DNA of 64,000 nucleotides from Calliphora vicina (lineage: Eukaryota > Arthropoda > Insecta > Diptera > Calliphoridae), in assembly GCF_958450345.1 (NCBI RefSeq), contig NC_088784.1, positions 70,271,747 to 70,335,746 on the forward strand, read 5' to 3'. Shown one piece after another: positions 1 to 12,600 of the stretch. Positions within the stretch are counted from its first letter, which is position 1. Every line of letters starts with the position of its first letter. Below the pieces are notes generated by a model. That model was not told the origin of the DNA, did not search any database, and saw nothing but the letters and a program-made list of their open reading frames with translations. The position numbers and the translations under genes were made by a program.

Positions 1-375
1 TTAATTATACTGCATACTTACTGACATTGAAGAATCTGCTAAATATGCTGCGAATTTCGCGTCGGAGTTGGAAATGAATTGCTAATTTTTTTTCTAATTC
101 TAATTAATAGTTTGAATTAATTCAAAATCAATTCAATTCAAATGAATTATAAATGAATTGAATTAATTCAAAATCAATTCAATTCATTTGAATTGAAAAC
201 GAATTGCAATTCATTTTTACCAAATTAATTTGAATTAATTCAAAATCAATTCAATTCATATGAATTGGAAACGAATTGCAATTCATTTTTACCAAATTCA
301 TTCGAATTGACTCAAATTTCATTCAATTCATTTTTTTGTGTGAATGATTCGCGAATTAATTCAAAAATGAGTGAT
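1..375. repeat. AT-rich imperfect repeat of a GAATT-type motif
   Basis: Built from many variants of TGAATTGAATTAATTCAAAA and TTCAATTCATTTGAATTG, some direct and some inverted, with a unit of roughly 60-70 bp between the TTTTTACCAAATTAA-type segments. It looks like a degenerate local tandem or foldback array. No coding signal. Confidence 0.6.
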
Positions 376-469
376 TCATTTACAGCTCTGCTTTTGCAAA
401 TATAAACCTATTTTAACAAGTAATGTCTCATTTTTGTCTATATAAATTTTATTTAAAAATTTTCGAATT

Positions 470-1010
470 GTTTTGTTAAATTTTAATATTTTTTTTTGTT
501 TTTTTAATATTTAGCGAAAAAAACTTTTGGTAAAAAAAAAATCGGGTTAAAAAATATTTTTTCCGATTTTGACCTATTGTAGTTCCAACTTACTATGGTT
601 TTATATACGTCATTGCAAAGGTTTGAAATATCTATCATTAGATATCCATATTGTCCATATTAATGACTTAGTACTTCAGATATAGGTCAAAAATAGGTAA
701 AAAATAGAGATTGTCCTGGTTTTTTCCTCATATCTCAGCCATTTACTTACCGATTTTGATGATTTTAAATAGCAAACTTCTCGAAAGCATGTCTGACAGA
801 ATTATCGAAGATTTGGATGCCGAAGATTATCTGGTGTCTTCAGAAAATTGATTTCAACAGACAGACAGACGGACATGGCTTAATCGACTCCGCTATCTAT
901 AAGGATCCAGAATATATATACTTTATAGGGTCAGAAATGAAAAATATAGAAATTACAAACGGAATGACAAACTTATATATACCCTTCTCACGAAGGTGAA
1001 AGGTATAATA
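470..1010. mobile_element. DINE-1/INE-1-like dispersed repeat, copy 1
   Basis: Shares a long collinear stretch with 43520-44070: the ATATTTTTTCCGATTTTGAC segment, TATCATTAGATATCCATATT, the GACAGACGGACATGG motif and the terminal TATATATACCCTTCTCACGA. The GACGGACATGG and TATACCC boundaries are typical of DINE-1/INE-1 (Helentron-related) repeats of flies. Family assignment rests on remembered motif similarity. Confidence 0.6.
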
Positions 1011-1938
1011 AAGCGAAACTTTTTATAAAAATTTACACAATTTTTTGCAATATACATTTCATGCATACGTTTTATGAAAGCTTTATTCTTTGCCTAGCTA
1101 AAAATGTGTGATTTACGACCTACCCTAAAACAGTTTTTTTAAAAAAAAATAACTCAAAATTTTTAAAATGTTTCAAAATCTTTGAAAATGGTTTTAAGTT
1201 TGCAAGTTTTGATAAAAAGTGTTATTATTTAAATTAGTGACTGCCTTTATTTAATTTATGGGCACTATATAATCTAGTAAATTTATGTAGATACAACTTT
1301 TACACACTTAAATACATGTGTCATAAAATACTCGTATAAAGGATTGTGTGCGTGTTTGTGTGTGTTTCCTTACATAAAAAAAGGAGTAAATAAATAAATC
1401 TAAGAATATCAAATCAAATATCTAAAATACACTTGTAAAACATGTTTAAAATCTATTTCCGTTTCCGTGTAATAAAGATGCAGTGTTGTTCTCGTTGTTT
1501 ATGTTTAGCTTGTACAAAGAGTTTAAAATAGAAGAATTCATGTACTACTTCTGATTCAATCAGCGTTTCAATGATTCAGTGGTTTTGTTCCTTCAAAGGA
1601 TACTCAAATATATTTTGTTTTATTTTAGCGATACCATATTTATGTGTTTTTGTATTTTTTTTAGATTTTAGTAATATTTATGATGTTTTTGCCACAATAT
1701 ACAGATGTTAGACATGTTTACGCACGTCTTTGCCAATAGAAAATACTAGCAAGATGTATAAAATGTATAAAAAATTTATAAAATTCAGCACATTTTTTTT
1801 ATTTGGTTTATAAAAAGCCTAAACATTAAAAATAAGGAGTTATAGAAAATACAAGGTCGGCATTGAAAATATTATAGGGAAAAGAGAAAAATGAGAAGTG
1901 CATGCAAAATAAGTTTATGGAAATTATGGTTTGTGAAT
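1011..1938. other. Non-coding AT-rich sequence, no feature recognised
   Basis: Upstream intron or flank of Camta. It contains a short GT-rich run near 1346-1368 and poly(A)/poly(T) runs. No significant ORF or terminal inverted repeat was seen. Confidence 0.5.
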
Positions 1939-2637
1939 TTAAGTGCATGGTATTAACATTTGAAAAGGATTTCGGGCATTTAACCACCACTTTTTATAGC
2001 ATTGCTGGCCTATGTCACGAATAACACCAACAATGTTGTCCTCCAAGGCGTCAATCGTTGCTGGTAAACCAGTGAGTTCACGTGGGTCCACAGGAAATAA
2101 TCGAGACGTGTCATATCGCAAAACCTTGGTCCATTTCTCGAAATCAAGTTTTCGCAAAATTTTTATTTCTATAAATAAAATGCATGTATCGCCATCCTGT
2201 TGAAACCACATCTCTCCCTGATCAATGTCATCCATATTTTGAAACAAAAAAATCATTGGTAATGTTGAGGTAACGATTTCCTTGACCATAACGCGAGCTC
2301 TGGCTTTATTTTTGAAGAAGTAAGGTTCGATGATGCCACCAGAGTGTATCATCAAAAGATTCCATTTTCTGAATGTAATGGTGTCACTTCTTATGCGTCA
2401 ATTTTGTTTATTAACTAACCCATTACGCCAGAAATGAGCATCATCGTAGGCTATAAGTTGGGCGAATCGAAGTCTGATTTTCAGATGTTAGACATGTAAA
2501 GTAAATTTTAATAATTTTTTAACATTGTTCAAGAGTCAATCTATTCATGATGATTTGTCAGATAATAAATGTCAAAATGTGAGCGCAGTATGACAGTTAA
2601 CCCTTTTGTAAGTTGTATCGGGCTTAAAAAACACCCT
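1939..2637 (-). pseudogene. Decayed mariner-like transposase (DUF4817-associated type) with 5' terminal repeat
   Basis: On the minus strand the terminal motif GGGTGTTTTTTAAGCCCGAT (from 2637) is followed by a broken N-terminus NRLTLEQ..KIIKIYF near 2515-2560. Further on, AHFWRNGLVNKQN near 2400-2460 is followed by a frame at 1939-2355 with SGGIIEPYFFKN, MWFQQDG and PATIDALEDNIVGVIRDI. These are hallmarks of a widespread insect transposase family, with the WPPRSCDLTPLDYFLWG block deleted and several stops. Another copy lies at 36165-36700. Confidence 0.75.
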
Positions 2638-2859
2638 TTATATACTATAAATATAATTCAAAAACTAAAACTAACTAATTAAGTCTTCATAATAAACTTC
2701 TATTGTAATTTTGTTTATCTTTTTCTACGTCAGTAAATCTTTGAAAAAAATCATTGCTATACTTATGAGATCTCAACATTTTTATTTAGGCACTTCTGAA
2801 TTTAATCTTTGAATTTATGCTAAGTGTTATAACAGTTTTAGTTATGATCAGGGATGTCA

Positions 2860-2985
2860 TTTATTAGAGTCATATTTTAATCAAATAAAAGTTTTTTATT
2901 TTTTGATTATTCGAGTGATCGATTATTTTTAAAATTTTCTAGATTATTCGAATGAATAACGAGTAAACAATATTTTTCGAACAAT
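2860..2985. repeat. Dispersed repeat shared with 36710-36840
   Basis: Both copies contain ATCGAATAAAAGTT-like sequence, TTATTCGAGTGATCGAT, TTTTAAAATTT and GAATAANGAGTAAA-like sequence in the same order. Probably an end of an unclassified element. Confidence 0.5.
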
Positions 2986-3045
2986 ATGTCATGAATTCCA
3001 ACAAAGAGAAAAAAATACTCTTCTGATTTTTCACCATATTCAGAA

Positions 3046-3600
3046 AATTAGGGCTGTCATTTTTTCTTTTTCCGCACTTTTTCATTTCCCGGGAAATCGG
3101 GATTAATTTTGAAATTTCACGGTATCCCAAATTATTCAATTTTAAGAATGAAGACTTCGTTAATAAGCTAAAAAATGTATTTGGTTTTAAAATAAAAAAA
3201 AAAAATCAAATAAAAATTTAATATAAAGAGATAAACTGATTCGATTTCTAATTTTGGTTATATACAAACCTGTCAATATTAAACAAAATTCAATTCCACG
3301 GAAGGTGGTTTTATTCCAAAAAATTTCGTTTTATTCTTTGTGAAAAAGCTAAACACTTTAGATCGAAATAGAATTCTGCGACTGCACTAGTTTTTAGAAT
3401 AATTTGAATAATGAACTTGTTATTGGTCTATTTGGGTTAAATTTTTGTTGTTGTCTTAATCTTCTTCATTTGATTTGGAGCTTTAAGCATATTTTAGAGA
3501 AAGTCAATTAAAAAAACACATCACATAAAACTAAGGAAAAAATTCCCGTGAAATTTTGCGGAATTCCAGGGATTTACCGTGAAAAACTCTAGTTGTCATT
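3046..3600. repeat. Probable degraded MITE with CCCGGGAAA inner motifs
   Basis: It begins near TTAGGGCTGTCATTTTTTC and ends near CTCTAGTTGTCATT. It carries TTCCCGGGAAATCGGGA near 3086 and AATTCCCGTGAAATTTTGCG near 3540 in opposing orientation, as in the well-defined CCCGGG element at 58122-58435. Boundaries are uncertain. Confidence 0.4.
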
Positions 3601-3725
3601 CGAACAAGCGATTAAAAATATATTTTTCATTCTTCGAAATAGTTGTTCGACTTCTTTTGCCTTTTTTCTTCCTGATCCAGGTTTTTTTCAATGTTCAAGT
3701 CTTCCTTATACTGTTTAAAACGCTG

Positions 3726-5365
3726 CACAGTGGTATGAGAGAAAAAAAGAGGGAAATAAATCTGTAACTTCTAAACCCTTAGTCCGATTTTAATGAAATT
3801 GCACATGCACAAAGGGGAAGTGTTGTTGAGTTTAAGTTTTGAATCTGGACCTCATGAGCCCGTCAGGCTCATATAGAATTTTCTCATCGAGCACTACATA
3901 AAACCTCGTCGTAGCTATCAGTTATCTCTTATAGCTTAGGAGATATTCGCATTTGAAAATTAAATTTTCAAAATTTTTACCCACCCTACTCCAGTTTTTT
4001 TATGACCGCGGTTCCAAATATTTCCCGATTTTCTCCATTTTTCTTTCATAGGATTAACAACCCAGGAAAAATTATTTCCTAGTTATTTCATGCATTCTTT
4101 TGTAAGGAGTGGTGGTTACCCAGCACATTATTTTATTTACTAGAATAAGTACTTATTTTTATGCAGGCTGGTAATGAACTTTTGCATTTAGCACAGCTAT
4201 CTAGTGTGTTTGACTGGAAAACGGGAGGTTAGTGGTTCGACACCTGTCAAAGCCATTAATTTTTTTGTTCATATCATATTAATTTATATGTTGATGTTAA
4301 AACTATTGTTAACTTACAATAAAATAACTCATACATGGAGCAGTGAGTTAGCAGCTTGACTATCAAACACAAGCAAATAATGTGACTGTTCGATTCCCAC
4401 ACAAGGCAATATTTTTTGTGTTTTTTTTTTAGCTACATATTCTTGTTGTGAATTTACTACTTATTTCTCAACTGATTGTAAGTACATTTGTAAGCTTGAC
4501 CCCTGAATTTTTTAAAAATCTCGAACAACGGTAAGTAGTGTTTCAGTCAAATAATAAGTAGTTATCGCTTTGCTCCAATTATACTTGCTGGCTTACTAGG
4601 TAAGCAAAGTTTTTGCTGGGAACAGATGTATATATCAAATAAAGAAAGTATTGTTTCAAAATCATGTCTGAGTCCAAATTTACATGCATTTGATTTTAAA
4701 AAAAATTAAAAAAGGCGATTTTTCGTACTTTTTTTCTTTTTAAGTTATCTAAAAAATTTCTAAAAGGATGTATAATGAGTTTATACTTTTTGAAAAGCTA
4801 ACTTTACACCAAATATTTTAAATGAAAAAAAATTATAATTTTTGATACCGTAAAATTCAACTTTAGGGCAAAAATTCTCAAATCGCATAGTCGATATCAA
4901 AATATAGTAACCCATTTTAGATGGCCCAATATGTTCTTAATTATTTTGTAAAGGGTTCCGATAACCCCGCCCCTGGCATGGATATTATAGCCAAATAACG
5001 AAAATATCCCATTTTTGGAATTTTTCAATACTTTTTTGGGAATTGCGGGATTCGTGATTACAAATTTCAAAATTTGTTTTTATTTTTCCATTTTCAATAA
5101 AAAAATCTATATATGTAAGTGTAAAATTTCATTAAAAAATATTCATAAATAAAAATTTTATTACAATTTGAAAAATTTGTATCTATGCAAAAACTTAATA
5201 AAAAGCATTTTTTGTCATATTTTTCAAAAAAATATTCCATGAATTTTTTAATTGTCAAAAGTTATATACATTGTTGAAAAGTAGACAAAATCCTCTATCC
5301 ATTGATATATAACATGTCTACATGGCAAATTAATTAGGGAAAACTTAACAACTCGCAGAGAATAT
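3726..5365. mobile_element. CAC-terminal DNA element, copy B1, interrupted by another element
   Basis: The left end is CACAGTGGTATGAGAG at 3726. Subterminal sequence (GAAATAAATCTGTAACTTCT, then AACCCTTAGTCCGATTT) matches the reverse complement of 26100-26250, and the far part (4740-5365) matches the reverse complement of 25690-26100. The 4119-4620 element appears inserted in it. It has no coding capacity. The end resembles the 13368 element. Confidence 0.6.
4119..4620. mobile_element. 502-bp CCCAGCA-terminal element carrying two tRNA-like modules
   Basis: It is bounded by CCCAGCA at 4119 and TGCTGGG at 4614-4620. Inside, 4188-4256 has an A-box-like TAGCACAGCTATCTAG and a B-box-like GGTTCGACACC about 30 bases later, with a CTGGAAAAC loop between them. 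A second module at 4342-4405 has GAGTTAGCAGCTTGACT and GTTCGATTCCC. This resembles a twin tRNA-derived SINE, but the inverted ends are unusual for a SINE. No clean target duplication was found. Confidence 0.5.
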
Positions 5366-5372
5366 ACCTAAC

Positions 5373-5870
5373 ATGAAGCCCGGCCAACCAGCCGAATCGA
5401 CACCAAAGCCAAATATCCATGGCACTTAGGTAATTCTCTGTATTTGGTGGAAGCAAAAGGGTCCTATCTATTATTAGCTGCTTAAATCTGACCAGACCAT
5501 CACAAGGAATCTGTACCGAATGCAACTGATTCATTTGAAGCGATCTAATGCCCAGAATATGACGCCAGATATGAAATCGTAATATTCCATCATAACAACG
5601 CTCGGCCATATTATGCAATACCTGTTAAAAACTATTTTGAATGAAGTGGTTGGGAAGTTTTGCCTCACCCGCCTTATAGTCCAGACTTTTCCCCGTCCTA
5701 ATACTATTTGTTTTGATCGATACAGAACGCTCTGTCTGGGATACGCTTCACTTTGGAACAGAGTATCTGATATTGGCTTGATTCGTTCTTGGTCCCAAAA
5801 GATGTGTAGTTCTTTTGGCTCGGAATCCATATGTGGCCAGAAAGATGGAGTTTCTGTTCTATATCATCTA
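5373..5870 (+). pseudogene. Decayed mariner transposase fragment (C-terminal half)
   Basis: The + strand reads KPGQPAESTPKPNIHG, LCIWW, a broken LNYR-type region, HHNNARPY (catalytic Asp lost, HDNARPH in intact elements), PYSPDFSPS-like sequence, then a shifted frame with LHFGTE and WLDSFLVPKDV..FFWLGIH. Stops and frameshifts abound. Related fragments occur at 40440-41000 and 57540-58555. Confidence 0.75.
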
Positions 5871-6552
5871 TATTGTTTATTATTAATTGGAAAATCATTC
5901 TAACTCTATTGCAGATAATTCAACCTCTCCTAGGGTAGTCTCACGATTTTCGTTAAACAAAAATCTATTGGAAAATGAAGGTCGTTTCTAATCAAATTTT
6001 GAATGTAACCAACTTGAAATACAATTCTATTGGTCTTGTTTCATTGATTATAGTTTTGTATAAATATTCAATATATCGTCTTCTAAAATGCAAAATAACG
6101 TAACAACAAAACTGGCATAATCTAAAGTTTAATAGTTATTGATGAATAACTTAAGTAATAATAAATAATTTTAATTTGAAAATAAGTTTATATCACAGAT
6201 ACTTTTAATTTTGCAAAGGTTTTTTGTCCATAATTTTAACAAATTTTGAAATGATGTTACTTTATTTTGCATTTCAGGTGACGATTTGTATTATATAGAC
6301 TATTTATGCTGGGATCTCAAACTTATTTTTAAAATTAACTATTCATGATCATTTTTCCCGTTTTCTAAATCGCTCTCCCTAATTGTTATACTCGTACCTA
6401 CATATATATACAAACGTCATTAATTTATTAATTTACAGTTAGTTTATCTTTACGTCATAAATAATACATGTTTATCTTCATTTGACTACTTAAATGTGTC
6501 CAGAGATTTGTTTTATATTCCTACATTTATTACGTTCTTGTTTTATTTTCAG
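5871..6552. other. Intron or 5' flank of Camta, no feature recognised
   Basis: AT-rich sequence up to the TTTATTTTCAG acceptor at 6552. No repeat shared within the window was noticed. Confidence 0.45.
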
Positions 6553-6620
6553 GAAATCGCTGCGATTCTTATCAGTTTTGATAAACACAATGAGTGGCAG
6601 TCGAAAGAAGTTAAAACAAG
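6553..6620 (+). CDS. Camta: Camta exon A: start of CG-1 domain
   Basis: Follows a TTTATTTTCAG acceptor and ends at a GTGAGT donor. It encodes EIAAILISFDKHNEWQSKEV and continues KT, ending in phase 2 (AG) so that Arg is completed by the next exon. This matches the start of the CG-1 domain (E-I-A-A-x-L-I-x-F-x-K-H) in animal CAMTA proteins. It is the first Camta exon visible here. Confidence 0.93.
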
Positions 6621-9600
6621 GTGAGTCATTTCGTTGATTATTTTTTTTTTTGTTATTGCTGCTGTGAAATGCAAGGAAAATTTATAAATAAATTATGAAA
6701 AGATTATAATATTTTGTAATAGGGATATAAACGTTATTTGTTGTTAAATTAATATGTAAAGAATCATCAAGCATTTGTAAATATTACATAAATCAAAAGT
6801 GCATTGTTATTGCAATGCAACAACATTTCTTTGATGTTCATTCACAAAATCAAAAAAGATTTTGCTATGTCAATTTTAATTACACAGAAGAAGATGCAGT
6901 ACATGTTTGTGGGCGCCTTTAGTTCGGAATGGAGTCTCAAAGACACACAGCGAAAACAGATTCGTGATAGCAACCGAATTTGTTGCAAATCGACCGAATT
7001 TTATAGTTGTGGCTACCAAATTTTATAAGGGGTAATAAAAGTTTGTTTGCTTCAAGCGAAATTCTTCTTTGTCAACTGATTTTCTGTTGATAGAACCGAA
7101 AAATTCTATGTGTGCAACCAAATCATTCGATTGGCAACAAATTCGGTTGCTAATACGAATCTATTTTCTCTGTGCATGTTCAGAAGGTTGAAACAAAGTG
7201 GACTTAGCACTAAGCTCACGATTTCTTTAATGTTTAATGGAAAAAATAAAATTTTCAATTGAAACATTTTAACTATTTTGAATTGCATTTAACATTACAG
7301 GCCGAAAAGTGGTTCCCTTTTGTTGTATTCACGTAAAAAGGTGCGCTACCGACGTGATGGCTACTGTTGGAAAAAACGTAAAGATGGCAAAACTACAAGA
7401 GAAGATCATATGAAACTTAAAGTACAAGGCACTGAGGTAAGTAGAACAACAGGCGAAGATCTGTTTTTATATAAATAATTTCAATTTGAAGGTTTTATTA
7501 CTTAAGTTACAAATATGTTAAGCATTTTTTTAAAGTTATGAACATATTAGGCAATTAGCCATGATTTTTATGTTTTGTTTGCTCTCTCCATATTCACACT
7601 TCCTGGCTGTTGTAATTCTGTAAGTAAGGAGTTGAAATGACCAACCAACAAACATATTCCATTACATTACATTACATTCCGTTTCCTAAGTGTTTTTAAG
7701 TACCGGCAAATTAGCGTCGTTTATTAGGATTTTCTTTGGAATTAATTTACGACTTAATAAAGAATACAATTAGAAAAAATTACAAAACCAGGAGCAAGAA
7801 AAAACGGCTGAGATTTGTTTCCTTTTGTTTTCCTTTTTCAAATAAACATGCACGAGTATGTTTGTTTATCTTTGAATTAAATTTTTTGCTATTTTGCTCC
7901 ACACTATGGTGTTTGTTATATTTTTATTATTTTCTTTCTTTCGTTTTGTTTTTAATTTTGGGGAAATGCCATGAATTATGATTTCCTAACGGAAACATGC
8001 TAAATTACTAGTCAAGAAAAAAAAAATCACACACTTGCGATTTTTTTTTATTTATTTATTTATGTTTTTGTTTAAGGGTTAAATTTTAGATTGTTTTTTT
8101 CTTTGTTTTAAGAGTCCTACCGAAGTCCTACATTATTTTCCATCGTTTATCTTGAAAGACTTAACAAATTTCTTATTTATTAGATTCATTTTAAACACAG
8201 GGCAACAAAATCAAAAAAATTTAGCGGCATTAAACCACTACACAATTTCGATGTATAGTGGTTCCAGTAGTACAAATATGGTACAAATTTTAAATTCTAT
8301 GGAGAAGTTTTTTTTTAAATTTTTTTTCTTCTAAAATTGTTAATTTTTTTAGATGTTTCTCCACATAATTTATGATAATTCAAAAAGGGTTAGTCCGATA
8401 TTATTGAAGTAAACTTAGAAAAGTTAAAATTTATATAGTCTTCAATCAGTTTATATATTACGTTTTAATCGGCTCAGTAGTTGCGGAGTTATAATAACAA
8501 ATTGAAGCAAAAAATATATTTTTTACTTGAAAATAGCAAATTTTTGTATTTTAAAAAAAACAAGAAAAATCCAAAACGTCAGAAATTATTTAGGTTTATT
8601 ACTTTGTCAGAAAGCCACATGTAATGGAAACAAAACAAGAGATCGATCATAAATATCGATTGATTATTTTTGAATTTATTCATAATTAAGTGAATTAGCT
8701 CAGTTTCACAAAATTTTTGTTTTTTGTTTGATATACATAGAATTGAGGAGTTAATGTCATTCTTTCGATTGATTGAGTTTTGAAAACATTTTCCACATGC
8801 CATATACAAATTTTCACATATATATTGCGTTTCAATCGGCTCAGTAGTTGCGGAGTTATAATAACTAGGGGGCGGATTTTCATGCAATTATTATTGGAAA
8901 ATATGCGCCTAAAATTTGCTTCAAAAAAATCAAAATATGAACTAAAAATTTAAAAAATATGCACTTATATTTTTGTGCCAGCAGTTAGAACTCTTTAAAT
9001 TATACCAGGAATTAAACAATTAAAGTTCTAAAACTATTTTTAACATAACTTTTCTTCTGAAAAAACGATGTAATATCTTGGTATGAATACTTGTATAAAG
9101 CCATAGAGGTTCTATATTGTGACTTTCCTTTTAAAATCATCAATATTTTGATCGTGCTGTAAAGTAGCATCCAACCTTATTTTTTATCTCGTAATAACCC
9201 AGAAATTAAGCAATTAGAAATTGTTAATAATGTCTGATCACTTGGCTGACTACAATTTATATATTTTGGGTCATTTGACGAGCTATTTGTAATGCAGAGA
9301 GAAGTCAATTGGTTACTTTATACATCGCATGTAATCTAGCATAAAGACAACTGTCACTTAAGTGTCTATGTAATCTATAGTGTAGGTACTTTAAACGTGT
9401 AGTGCATTTGTCTCTAAGTTATCCAAAATCACTAGTTTACGACAGTCTCGTAGAACGGCTTAGAAATGACTGTCAGGAGCGGTTAAGCTAAACTTTTTTG
9501 AAGAAAAATTTTTTGAAATGATAATTTTCAATTACTGATGGAGAAATGAAGAACTTAATGCTAGTTTTTCGATGTCGAACGAAGTTAGTCGATAAAATTT

Positions 9601-12600
9601 ACTGCTATTTCTATAACAAATTCGACAAAAAAATGTTTGTCGAAACAATGTATTGCCCATTAACGACAAAAAATTATATTTTTATTAAAAATTGGCATAA
9701 GATGCATATAAATATGCATTTTGAAGTAAAATATAACAAAATATGCATTATCAATAAAATATGCAAAAATATGCACTAACAAATCGATGCCATTTTGCAG
9801 CAAAATGTGCGATTCGGATAGATAATTAGTCTACATTGTATTTGGACGTTCGAGAAAAAACATGCATTTGCATATAAATCCGCCCCCTAATAATAACAAA
9901 TTGAAGCAAACAATATATTTTTTACTTGAAAATAGCAAATTTTTGTGTTTTAAAAATCAAGAAAAATCCAAAACGGCAGAAATTATTTAGGTTTATTACT
10001 TTGTCCCAAAGCCACATGTAATGGAAACAAAACAAGAGATTGATCATAAATATCGATTGATTCTTTTTGAATTTATTCACAATTAAGTGAATTAGCTCAG
10101 TTTCACAAAATTTTTGTTGGATATACATAGAATTGAGTAGTTAATGTTCTTCTTTCGATTGATTGAATGTTAAAAACATTTTCCCCATGCTATGTACAAA
10201 TTTTCATATATATATTGTGTTTTAATCGGTTCAGTAGTTTCGGAGTTATAATAACAAATTCAAGCAAAAAATATATTTTTTATGTAAAAATATCCAATTT
10301 TTTTGTTTTAAAAAAATCATGAAAAATCGAAAACGGCAGAAATTATTTAAGTTTATTACTTTGTCCCAAAGACACATGTAATGGAAACAAAACAAGAGAT
10401 CGATCATAAATATCGATTGATTATTTTTGAATTTATTCACAATTAAGTGAATTAGCTCAGTTTCACAAAATTTTTGTTTTTTGTTTGATATACATAGAAT
10501 TTAGGAGTTAATGTTCTTCTTTCGATTGATTGAATTTTGAAAACATTTTCCACATGCAATATACAAATTTTCACATATATATTGCGTTTCAATCGGCTCA
10601 GTAGTTTCGGAGTTATAATAACAAATTGAAGCAAAAAATATATTTTTTACATGAAAATAGCAAATTTTTTTGTTTTAAAAAAATCATGAAAAATCGAAAA
10701 CGGCAGAAATTGTTTAGATTTATTGCTTTATCGCAAAGCCACATGTAATAGGAACAAAATGAGATATCGATCATAAAAAAACGATGGAATATTTTCGAAT
10801 TTATTCAAAATTAAGTGAATTCGCTTATTTTCAGAAAATTGTATGTTCTTACAAGCGTGTACTTTGAGTGTAAATTTTACATGTGTTTTGTTTTTGTTAA
10901 AATTTTTGTTACAATATTACTTCAATGATATCGGACTAACCGTTTTTGAGTTATCATAAATTATGTCGAGAAACATCTAAAAAAATTGTTAATTTTAGAA
11001 AAAAAAAATATTTAAAAAAAAAATCGATCCATAGAATTCAAAAATCTATATAGTGGTTAGTGAAGCATTTTTTTTGCTGTTGAACTGTGTTATTATAGAA
11101 CCAGAGACTGACAAATCTGGAATCATCGCTCTATCTTTTATCTAAATCCTACCAAGGAAAAGGGCTGGATATAAACCCAGCTTAAATGGTATTGGTGCCA
11201 TTCATTAGGCGATTTACGATCTGAATAATCCAAAGGTTGATGGAATAATCCATTCGCTATACGATATTGCCAAATATCTGGGGCTGATATTGGCTAGCAA
11301 ACTTAATTGGTATCTGAATAATCTGTCTCTAGCTGAAGAATAAAGTTTGAAATTGAATCATCAAGGAAGACTCAAACGTATCATGACAATGATGATGATC
11401 ACGATAAGGAGAGGTCTAAGAACAACCCCAGCCAAGACACTGTTTGTAATCCTTTGCCTCTAGATATTTCATAGCTGAGGAATAAAGTTTGAAATTGAAT
11501 CACCAAGGAAGACTCAAACGTATCATAGCACATAAGGCACTGTTTGCAATCCTGGTTACTTCCGGTTACTTCCTGATATTTCAGCAATGCAAATCGCTGT
11601 CAATACTGCATGAGGCTGCCTGAAACTGGTTCATGGACATGCTCAAATTATTGGTAGGAACAATAATCGAAACGCTCTTTGATCCCGGATTTGTGATGAA
11701 GATACCTGAAAGATCAGTATGTAGCAATAGCATGCATATTTTGAAGAATCCCATCCAAATTTTAACAGACGGCCGGATATCGCGGTGTAGAGTTGGATGT
11801 AGATTTACTAAATTTGAGATTACATTTTGGCCGACCGTATTGAAAACAGTTGCCAGTTGTCGGTTTATCTCTCTCTCTCTCCATGAGGGTAAACTGTTAA
11901 TATAACGAGAGTTAATCTCTTTGTCAATGAAGGATGGCGGAAAAAATCCACTGACATCGAATCCGAAAAAAACTCGCCCTATTTGAATGCTCAGAGAGTG
12001 ATCCATCCAAAGATGTCAGCGCAATTTTTACATGACGGGTAGAGTTGAATATGGCTCTTACTGAGCTCTGCTGATCTTAGATCTCTGTAGTAAAATTCAG
12101 CCCGAAGCAATGGCTATAAGGACTGTCGCTAGTAATACAGGCCATTAGATCCCTAGAAATTGTCTATATAGAGAAAACACGGGACCTTCACCTCATCTGA
12201 GAATTTGGACATGGGAACACTGAAGATAACTTTCTGACACTTAGTTTTATCTCTGCATGGAGGTAAACTATTAATGACACTGAGACTTTGTGACAATGAA
12301 ATACGGGTGAAAGAATCCACTTACATTAAAACCAAAAACCTGGTCCATTATGAATGCATAGAGAACGCTACACCCAAAAATGCTGTACCAATTTTTACAA
12401 ACATCTCGACATTACGAGGTAGAGTTATATGTAGCATTTACTCCGCCCAGCTGACTTTTTAACCATATTTTAGATTACTGAGTAAAATTCAACCCGAAGT
12501 AATGCCTATAATGACAGTTGCATAGCATATTCAGTATCAGAGAATATCAGACAGAGATATTCTCAACTTTACTGATTGTAAGACAGGCATTAGATCATTA

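Noticed and set aside
817..999. 60-codon frame as a peptide gene
   Set aside because: It lies wholly within a DINE-1-like repeat whose other copy does not keep the frame.
4188..4405. Two tRNA genes
   Set aside because: Only A-box and B-box-like motifs with poor stem pairing; acceptor stems do not pair, so they are tRNA-derived modules and not functional tRNA genes.
5334..5898. Overlapping minus-strand frames as genes
   Set aside because: They are antisense to a recognisable mariner remnant on the + strand.
1..6552. Missing first Camta coding exon within the window
   Set aside because: No splice-bounded sequence resembling the RHRWNTNE segment of CG-1 was found upstream of 6553.
11581..12006. 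Minus-strand 141-codon frame as a host gene
   Set aside because: It overlies the repeated retroelement RNase H region, and its copies in neighbouring repeat units are not open.
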